A DNA stretch of 64,000 nt. Source: Ramazzottius varieornatus. Its lineage: Eukaryota > Tardigrada > Eutardigrada > Parachela > Ramazzottiidae. The translations under genes and the position numbers were made by a program. The stretch covers positions 2,159,249-2,223,248 of the forward strand of contig BDGG01000005.1 of assembly GCA_001949185.1 (NCBI GenBank), read 5' to 3'. Shown here piece by piece: positions 56,601 to 64,000 of the stretch. The notes under the pieces were generated by a model that was given only the letters and a program-made list of their open reading frames with translations, searched no databases and was not told the DNA's origin. Numbering within the stretch: position 1 is the stretch's first letter; every line of letters begins with the position of its first letter.

Positions 56601-59600
56601 TTTTATAAATTTACATGTTCGTCTGTATCGATTGGATTTTTATGGTGATGTTGCTTTCAAGCAGCCAAAAAGTGACACAGTCATTGAGTCGGGTATAATG
56701 GATGGAATCTAATTACCCGGGAGTTCCAGACTGCTCCATATTGCTTCCCACCGTCACATCGTTACTCCATACATCGTATTGCCATTTACTCTTGCCTAGC
56801 ACTCCGCAATGAACTCTTCCGCTGTGTATTCCCACACGCATATCCAGACCTTCAACGCCCGTCACATCTCGTACTAACTTAATTGCTTCGATCATGTCCA
56901 GTCCCATCTCTGTCGGACGAAAAAAAAGGCTCGACAGTTTTTCCCACTCGTCGATAGTATGCAATGCCAGTAATCAATCTTGAAGGTCGCTGAACAGAAT
57001 TGACCCATTTCCGTGCTCCTGCATATCGGCTGTCCTTGGAGAACAGCGGGATATTGTCTGCAGGTTCATGACGGAAAGGGCCATTGGGTTCAAGAACTTC
57101 CCCAACGAAATGGCACGCTCTCATAGACCTGAATACTTGAGTACCTTAGCGAAAGAAAAACTTAGTGCATGCAGAATCGTGAAAGCGAGACATTTTTCAC
57201 TTCATTGATGGGAAGTCATCGATTACTCGACACACATCTCCGAAGGAAATGTCGTTTGACATAAGGAGGACATTACTGTACTCCAGGCATGTCCTTCGAA
57301 GCGGAAAAATATTGACACGCACCAACACAATTTTGGGCGTGGTCGGGTCGGAAATCTGGCAGTCCAGAGACGCAGTAATAACAGTCTCCCAGAAGCTTGA
57401 TCCGCAGACAGTTGTTCTCTTCACAGAGCCGATCGAAGCGCCCGAATAGTTCATTTAACAAGCGCACGAGCTCGTCAGCATTACACTGGGATGACAGGAC
57501 CGTAAACCCACAAATGTCAGCGAATAAGATGCTGTAAACAGAACCGTATTTCCCAACACAATTCCCACACTTTTCAAAAGATATCGTGAAGGGATCCGCG
57601 GATAGATGCCGGCACACTAAGCGTACATTGTCGCAAGTGGCGCACACTCTTAGCCAGTAACAACCAAAACGTGCGCCACTTGAGAGAACGATCTGGTCGA
57701 GTTTGGTTGCCGCGACCGATCCAATATCCATCTGAACGATCACTTTTCATTAAAGTTTTCACATGAATTAGTCTTAGAGAGAAAAGAGAACATTCATCAA
57801 ATAAGAATATTTCTGTGTCTTACCTAACGTTGTCGTGCCGTTGAATATAAATTTTCTCAAACATTGTATCTTTCGGTTGTTTCCCCGCAATGTCGGCTTT
57901 CATCTCCATTGCCACGTGTCTTGGTAAGACAGACAGGAGAAGTCTTTCCTAAAAAAACAGAACAAACCATATCAGTCCTTCCCGTCATGGAGGAGGAAGG
58001 TCGCTGGGATTGCCGCAAGCGATCGTGGCTCCTCTAATCGACATGCTTATTTTCTTCGTGCTAATTTGCAGCATCTGTTTAGCTAAATGGTGTGATACTA
58101 CGTCAAGCGCATCGTTAATCTTGAACTACTTAGAAAAAGTCACCCATAAAAAATTCCTGTGCTAATCGCCAAGTCTAGCCACAAATTTGTCCGATCGGGA
58201 AATCTCATCTATCTGTCTGGTCCTAAGCTTCATCTGGAAAACCTCAGCGTCACGAGGAGAAGCCCATTCGGAAATCTCGAAACTATAGTTCAATCCGACG
58301 GAAGTCACGCTTTACGATTAAGAGGGTCCTTGCAGAACAATTCCAGTCAAAGCTTACTTGTTGTTCGTTCTCTCTCTGAGATTGCAGTCGGGACTCGATG
58401 CACTGCCGGGTCTCTAGAAACGCTTGACGCTGGGTGATCTCGGTTGACAGATGCGTAAAAAATCCGGCGAAATGGCAGCCTGAAAGGATTCAAATGAACG
58501 AGCTTATATGTAATTCATCAGTCCAAGACTGACAAAGTGTTTTCAATCCCATCAAATAGTTATGCGTTCTTACCAGCGTATAGGATGGCAATCGCAAGGA
58601 CCTACAAAATAAGCCCGTTTGGACCATAATTCGCGCACGCCGCACAACGGCGAAGTGGGACACCCTACTTCATGACACCAAAGTCGGTCACCCCCACAAA
58701 ATTTCCCCCTTTTTTAGACAAGGTCATTGGGAAACGATCGGTTTTCGTCACATGAATCTGAAATGGGTACGGAACATGGGTCATTTTTTGTACTATGTTC
58801 TGGGTGACCGACGAGAGAGGTGCCCGGCTTTGCTGGCTTGTCTCGTGTAGAGTGAATTCAAACGAGACTGATGCGTCAGTGCTCATTATGCGTTATCAGT
58901 GCGGATCCCAGTGTCTGTGAAGACCCTCATGAGGTCGATCAGATATCAGCGGGGAAGTTTTAGTCTCGATCTAGCGATTTCTTTCTGGCACACGATTATT
59001 TCGAGCTTGCGGTTTATGAAGTGTAAATGTAGGATGGACGAGCACATCACTTACCTCCCGCCAGATCGATGCGGCGTCTGTTCGATCCGTCAACATGACT
59101 ATCAGCAGATGAAGCGTACAAAGGATGATACCACCAACAAATGCTCCGAAGATTGAAATTGGCAGGAGTGTATAGGCACAATAGACGAAGAAAATGGTCA
59201 GCCATGAGCCGGTGGTAGGCGTAATAGGCCCCGATTCCAGCAGGAATATGCCCTGCAGAATACACAACAAGGCATTTCGCCGATATTAAGCTTTCTTTGT
59301 CCTGTTACCGGTAATTGGATCCCTCAACGTACCGGTGCAGGCATAACCGGGTATATCCCATGACAGGATCGTGATCGATATGCAAAGATTGAAGACCTAC
59401 CTGGATGATAATCATGATAATCAAAAGACCGTAAGACGTCAGCGAGATTAGCGCCGGTCGGAAATACCGCTGTTCCACCACCATCTCCAACAACAGGAAA
59501 AAGCCGAATAGCGCGGTGAACACGATACCCGTCGTTATGGTTTTCCTTCCGCCGCCGTAATGCATCCCGATGAGCAGTATCATCAAAACCATCAAGATTG

Positions 59601-60360
59601 CCAGAAGCGCCGCACATCTTCCTTGATTTAGCCTCAGCACGTATTTCTAGGAAAAAGAATAAAGTGATTAAATTTCAAAATACAGTTTTTATTTTCCCAG
59701 TTGCGCACGGTTTCTGCGTTATCAGCTGCAACCGTGCGCGACTTAGTGAGCTCGACAAGATCGTTCTCTCAAGCGACGCACGCTGTCCGCTAGTAGCGCT
59801 GTAACAGTGCGCCACTTGAGTCAAGGATCTGGGCGAAACCATTCGCCGGCGGTCCATTTGACGTACCTGGTATAAATATTCAAGCTTTGGGCTCTGGAAT
59901 AATCGAAATCGGCTGATTTTCTGAAGCATCCTGGTACCGCAGTCGATCAGCTGGAATAGCCAAGAGAGATTATACGAGGAACCATTTACCTCAAGGGCAG
60001 CTCACTATGGTTTCTGCGATTAACATCTCGTGAGCCTTCCTTGAAGCCTAAACGGGGTGATAATTCTCGGTAAAAAACGTAAGTCAATTGCAAAATCGTT
60101 GACAGGCATTATCGTATACGTAAAAGAAGGTTTGAAAGGTCGAGTATATGCTGTGGGATTCGGAGAACGTTTCGTGACACACGAACAGACGATATACAAA
60201 TGTTATGGCTGGTGATGTTGCTGCATACTGAGATACCTCGGGAGCCATGATATTGTCAGGCGGGTAGGATCCGTACGGAGGCGTATAGAAGGCTGGAGTC
60301 GGATCCGGCGTACGTGCTATTTGTGCTGGGAGCTGTTGAATTTGGGAACAAATTCCCCTC
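53668..60360 (-). CDS. Membrane adenylyl cyclase, animal class III (19 or more exons)
   Basis: Converts ATP to cAMP downstream of G proteins. Eighteen exons from 59950 to 53668 join in perfect phase (1064 residues); an exon ending 60237 (Pro/Tyr-rich, NIMAPE) probably supplies the N-terminus, whose start I could not fix. M1 six-TM block: [49 protein letters not shown] and later spans. Then SVLPRHVA and catalytic C1: [10 protein letters not shown] with first metal Asp, [17 protein letters not shown] with second Asp, [27 protein letters not shown] basic C1b linker follows. M2 block includes [20 protein letters not shown] and an extracellular loop with an NWT glycosylation site. C2: [61 protein letters not shown] and SRMESTGE. 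All catalytic residues are present. C2 resembles types 5/6 most; I would not fix the subtype. Convergent with the DHHC gene, 226 bases between stops. Confidence 0.95.
54353..54470. repeat. CA microsatellite joined to a fold-back copy, cyclase intron
   Basis: An (AC)n run at 54353-54367 leads into cgtggcgcacgtgtg, then ttccaagtggcgcacgtctc ... tttgcgccacttgg, taaaataatcttgtcgagct and tgtttgccgag. The right side matches the family consensus to its end. Confidence 0.85.
57630..57715. repeat. Fold-back repeat family inside a cyclase intron
   Basis: gtcgcaagtggcgcacactct ... aaacgtgcgccacttgagag, then aacgatctggtcgagtttgg. Arms nearly complete. Confidence 0.85.
59695..59832. repeat. Fold-back repeat family inside a cyclase intron, two units
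   Basis: ttcccagttgcgcacggtttc ... accgtgcgcgacttagtg; gagctcgacaagatcgttct, ctcaagcgacgcacgctg ... cagtgcgccacttgag. The second unit preserves the outer arm ctcgacaagatcgtt. Confidence 0.85.
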
Positions 60361-60369
60361 CTTGGACGG

Positions 60370-61511
60370 AGTAAGTACGATCATTCACCAGGACAGACGG
60401 CTCGTCAGGGACCGTAGAGGAGACATATTTACGGTCTCCGTGATGCCATGAAGTGCAGCAGGTCCTCCTTGAAACCTCTTCAGCAGCGGGATCGATCCCT
60501 CTATAGATCTTTATCGCATTGGGGATGCAGAGTCGATCGTTATATCGTGAGCTTACGCGTACTGTACTGGCGCACCGGAAGCGCTCAGTGCAACCACGAC
60601 GAATGGCACTGCGCCTTTCTCACACAACAGACCGGACGGATGAAATAAACCAGGAGTAAATAAGTGCATACAACCTATCCCAGGCGCGAAGTTTCAGGAT
60701 AACAAGCCAAGCAGAAGTTACAAAACAGTAAAGGAATTCCATCATTCACGACCTTTCCTCCAGAGGACAGCGGGGCTGACCAGCGCACCCTCTGACTAGA
60801 CCATGGCCAACCTCACGGGATACATGAAGATGAAAAACAGATCTAATGGCCCTGAATTCCGACCGTCTGACCTGTGGATTAATTTTCCTTCGTCCCGATT
60901 TGATGGTCGTTCGTTTTGTCAATTGTTTGATGTCTGTGCTGTACGTACTTCGCTTCCTCGTCGGCGCATGCAAATCTGGGGCCGCGCGGTTTCATGCCGC
61001 GAAATAAATTTGTGCAGTCCCGGATGTGGTCTTGGACTCGCGGTGTGTCCGGTAGATCACCTTTCCGACACGAGATTGGAGCTCTATCGAATTTCTGTCA
61101 GGGATTTGAGCAAGACTAATTTTGAGTCAGGTTCAATTTGAACACCATGGATGAGCGTGGCACATGCAACTTGACATGAGGAGCAATGCAGATCGACAAG
61201 TGTCTGTTTATTCGAGACTCGGGCAGTAATTTGCAATAAATTATATGTCAATATTATTAATTACTATTTTTATTTTTATTATTGTTGTGTACAGTTGGTG
61301 CTTTCGTATTTTTCAGTGTTCTATCAAATTGTCCGCGGTCAGGCCAGTGAATAAATTGATAAATTGATCGATGATTTTTGAAACGCGTTAATCGTAGTTT
61401 AACGGAAAATAACCAGTGACACATTTCCATTTGACATAATCTTCAGAAACCAGGCAGTGCAGAGTCGAGTCGCAGTATTTCCTCAAGCTTTTCGAGTTGG
61501 AGGCAGCAAAG
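60370..61511. other. Intergenic, upstream of adenylyl cyclase
   Basis: A plus-strand frame of 112 codons at 60803-61141 has no recognisable motif and no splice context. 61200-61380 is AT-rich, typical of the 3' flank of the neuropeptide gene. Confidence 0.4.
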
Positions 61512-62066
61512 CTAACCCCGATGGCGATAAACAAGGACCACTTTTTGTCGTTGAAGAACACTGCCAGAAGACAGCATGTTCGGTCCGACGGACGATGCGT
61601 GAACAAAAGCAGGGCCTGTCCAAAATAAACCTGGGATATGCAAGTATAACTTCTGAAAATCCGGCCAACGCGTTTCGGCAGGATGGAAGAACCATGCGTC
61701 CTTAGTCGAGAAGAAGATGCAAATTTTACCTTTGGATGTCGTATGATGACTCGTATCCCCTTTCTTCACTCTCTTCGTAAGCGATGATTCTCTTGCTGAT
61801 CTTTTTCCCAGTCCGAATCCATACCGAACTCTCTGGGCCACATTCTTATTGTACTGGGCCAGAGCAAAATTTAGCATTTCCTTTCTGCGGGCTTTCAGCT
61901 GGAACATCCGTAGACGACGCCAAGGTCCAAGCCCCGCTGATAAGTCCAGTGTGGGTCGTCCGTTGTCCTTGGGTCTTGGGCCCACCACCATATAGCATAA
62001 ACCAATATCCACTAGTTGCAATATCACCAAAACAAACTGCACAGATGCGCAATTCCGCAAATACAT
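61512..62066 (-). CDS. Neuropeptide precursor with a YGFGL-amide C-terminus
   Basis: Exon 61730-62066 and exon 61512-61615 join in phase to 146 residues. The N-terminus is a signal peptide (FVLVILQLVDIGLC). The prepro region contains RPTLDLSAGLGPW, LKARRKEMLNFALAQYNKNV and VRYGFGLGKR: the final Gly-Lys-Arg is a standard amidation and dibasic cleavage site, so the released peptide ends YGFGL-amide. That ending fits the allatostatin-A rule (Tyr-x-Phe-Gly-Leu-amide), yet there is one copy only, whereas allatostatin-A precursors usually have several. The longer stretch before it, with P-T-L-D-L-S near the start, the A-R-R helix and N-K spacing, resembles CRF/diuretic-hormone-44 peptides of about 45 residues, which are also C-terminally amidated. 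The downstream part (ESSLTKR and the second exon) has no further peptide. A probable 5' UTR exon ends at 62656 with a gtaagt donor. Family assignment is open; peptide precursor status is well supported. Confidence 0.72.
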   Translation of the reverse strand: MYLRNCASVQFVLVILQLVDIGLCYMVVGPRPKDNGRPTLDLSAGLGPWRRLRMFQLKARRKEMLNFALAQYNKNVAQRVRYGFGLGKRSARESSLTKRVKKGDTSHHTTSKGKICIFFSTKDAWFFHPAETRWPDFQKLYLHIPGLFWTGPAFVHASSVGPNMLSSGSVLQRQKVVLVYRHRG

Positions 62067-62786
62067 CTTCCCAGTAGACGATCACAAAAGAGTTGAAAAC
62101 AGCGCATTGCATATGGAAAAATTACACTCATGAAAATAGTCCTTTTCGGGTGAGACTACTTGTAGGTCTCGGCGACGCCTTGAAAATAATTGTGAGCCCT
62201 GCAGAAAACGCACCTGGAAATACTCCCAAATTCAAAAGAAGCGATCAAGCATGGTGAGAGTAGCGGCGTGGCGTTGTAGGTCTTTGAAAGATGCAACAAT
62301 TTGTAGCGCATTTCGCTAATTTGCCGGTTGAACTAAAATGAAGAAGTTAACAACTTCAGTCATGTACTCGTACTGATTCCACGAACTTGCCGATGAAGCC
62401 GCCGGTAACTCTGTAAGTCTCGTACCATTTCCAATCGGGATACTGGCGTCATATAACCGTTCCCTTTTCCACGTTCGTCTACCAAGGAAGGTTTTTTCAA
62501 TTTTTCCATCAGGTTTTTCCAGTTGCGCGCCAGACTCGCATACGATTCCAGTTCCTATTTAGAGCCAACGAAGAGTGATAACAACCGGCTTTATGCATTC
62601 TTCTAGGTACCGGGGACGCATTTTTCGAATTCAGTGGAAGGAGTGACACACTTACATATCCCGAAACCAGAACAGACTCGAATATAACAGAAAACGTCGA
62701 GGACAAGCTAATTGACAAGTTTGACTCATCTGATCGAAGTGCCCAGCTATAAACAGCCGCACCCAAATCAGCCTACACTACATAAA
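62067..62786. other. 5' flank of the neuropeptide gene and 3' flank of the next gene
   Basis: Contains a strong minus-strand donor (gggatat|gtaagt, exon end 62656) that fits a non-coding first exon of the neuropeptide gene. Otherwise nothing that I can support. Confidence 0.4.
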
Positions 62787-64000
62787 TCAAACTTTGTAAC
62801 TAAAATTCTTCTCGTCTTCCATAGCAGGTGACACCGCCTTCTCGTCAAACTGCGCGAAGAAAGTCTGCAGGGACTCGAAGGCCAAGTTTCTTTCGGCAAC
62901 AGTGGGATGGTCGGGCTCGGCGGATAGAACTTCGTGTCTTACGACTAGAAGACGTCTCAACTTCTTCTCTATCTCGCTGATGAGGTATTGCTGTTGCTCT
63001 TCCATGAAACTGTACAGCTCCGGAACTTTCTTCATAACCTCGATACCCGGCGCTATCCAGAGTACACTGTAGTCTCTCACCTTAGGCCTACAAGAGAAAA
63101 CCACCTTCGATATTATAATACTGTGAGAAACTGGAAGTCAGACAAATAAGCTCCACAAGATTGTTTCTCAAGTGGCGCATCCTTCCAGCCAACACACTGA
63201 AAATGTACGCCACTTGCAAAAGCAATCTTGTCCAATTTGTTGTCTCTTACTTGAGAAAAAGTAAATTCCATCTCAGATGGATCACAATGTATGTAATGTT
63301 TAAAAGTGTATAATGACATGTTTTATGGCTGTTAGACGTGCAACAGTGCAAGGGCTTTACTTCGTGGATGCCGGGCCGTGATAGGACTGACTGATTGCGA
63401 TACGTTTGAAAAACCTCTTGGTTCGGCCAGGTTCTCGGGCCAGGATTTCGAAGGAGCACTTGATGATCTTTTGACCTGGATCCTGCTCGTCGATCAGCAA
63501 GCAAACGAAAGCTTCAGAGTCCTTCAAATGCCGGTGATCTCTCATGTACGGCAGCACAAGCCAGTGGAACTTCTTGATGTCCGGCTGGTCGTCGTGTGAG
63601 TAAATCGGTAGCCTTATAGTCTCGCCATCGAGGAGGAAACGCCCAGTGTAGACCAACAAGTTCTGCTCCTGCGCCACCATAGTATCAACCTCTCAAAAGA
63701 AAGACAGATTAGCTAAAGCAACGACTTGAGAAGGCGGATAGTCTTCATTACTTATGCCTCGATAGCGTGGAGGAAGAACGTTGAGCCATGCAGTAAGTTC
63801 CATGATTTTGCAGCACTTTATCCCGGCTTTTAATCGTTTTGCAGGCATGATGATATTGCTGTCGGGGTAACGCAGTCGAATATTGTCGATAAGGTTGTTC
63901 CGAACCAGTGTCATCATGGGTATGTCAGGCAGGGTTCTTCTGTGGATCAGGGACTGCGCAACGCCTACGCGAAGCGGCTCCATAATCAGCAAGGGTACGA
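62787..64000 (-). CDS. Unrecognised conserved-looking protein, 5' end outside window
   Basis: Three exons: 63726 to beyond 64000, 63361-63689 and 62787-63087. The last two join in phase across cacgaa|gtaaag and cttgtag; the first joins across a very short 36-base intron (caa|gtcgtt ... gagag). The protein has a region KIMELTAWLNVLPPRYRGIS, then VDTMVAQEQNLLVYTGRFLL and FHWLVLPYMRDHRHLKDSEA, followed by a C-terminal helical part KVPELYSFMEEQQQYLISEI with Lys/Arg-rich heptads, ending in NFSYKV and TGA. The composition is that of a folded intracellular protein with a C-terminal coiled coil. I do not recognise a family. The intron between the last two exons contains a fold-back copy. Confidence 0.65.
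63145..63242. repeat. Fold-back repeat family inside the last gene's intron
   Basis: ataagctccacaagattgtt, tctcaagtggcgcatccttcc ... aatgtacgccacttgc, then aaaagcaatcttgtccaattt and gttgtc. Both inner and outer arms visible. Confidence 0.85.

Noticed and set aside
1-64000. CRISPR arrays, bacterial operons, phage or horizontally acquired prokaryotic genes
   Set aside because: Nothing in the window has evenly spaced identical repeats with unique spacers, ribosome binding sites or operon spacing; every confident gene is intron-bearing or of animal type.

Overview
This window is nuclear DNA of an invertebrate animal. Its genes are broken by many short GT-AG introns, intergenic stretches are long, and the proteins are typical of metazoans (mitochondrial ribosomal protein, RAD54L, SON, WDR47, jouberin, TMEM138, a twelve-TM-type adenylyl cyclase, a neuropeptide precursor). 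A run of 50 N at 49789-49838 shows it comes from a scaffolded draft assembly. An ecdysozoan such as a tardigrade would fit, but that is a guess from gene content and architecture only. All homology calls come from recognising protein motifs by eye; exon borders were placed by matching splice sites, reading phase and family alignment.

Layout. 1-13.5 kb is gene-poor: one convincing terminal exon (3.0-3.5 kb), a possible two-exon small membrane protein (5.9-6.1 kb), duplicated and fold-back repeats, and a 578-bp hAT-type MITE with a perfect 8-bp target duplication (12.07-12.65 kb). 13.5-15.5 kb (-): TXNDC17 and MRPL13. 16.2-19.8 kb (+): complete RAD54L in seven exons. 20.2-25.6 kb (-): SON, tail to tail with RAD54L. 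26.4-27.2 kb (+): an F-box-like protein with a decayed paralogue at 43.3-44.3 kb. 28.6-32.4 kb (-): complete WDR47 in nine exons. 33.2-34.4 kb (-): an OB-fold, POT1-like gene carrying an in-frame stop. 34.5-42.1 kb is repeat-rich: palindromic GATA/TATC mosaics, a broken gene, tandem repeats and a dead CR1/Jockey-type LINE. 42.6-43.1 kb (+): an LDLa-TM protein with a frameshift. 44.8-50.7 kb: TMEM138 (-) and AHI1/jouberin (+) head to head. 51.0-53.4 kb (+): a DHHC palmitoyltransferase. 53.7-60.3 kb (-): adenylyl cyclase. 61.5-62.1 kb (-): an amidated neuropeptide precursor. 62.8-64.0 kb (-): an unrecognised gene running off the window.

Themes. TMEM138 and AHI1 are both transition-zone/Joubert-syndrome genes and share one divergent intergenic region. 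The most striking non-genic signal is a roughly 100-bp fold-back repeat whose core is AAGTGGCGCACG...CGTGCGCCACTT; it occurs at about 18 places, mostly inside introns of nearly every multi-exon gene here.
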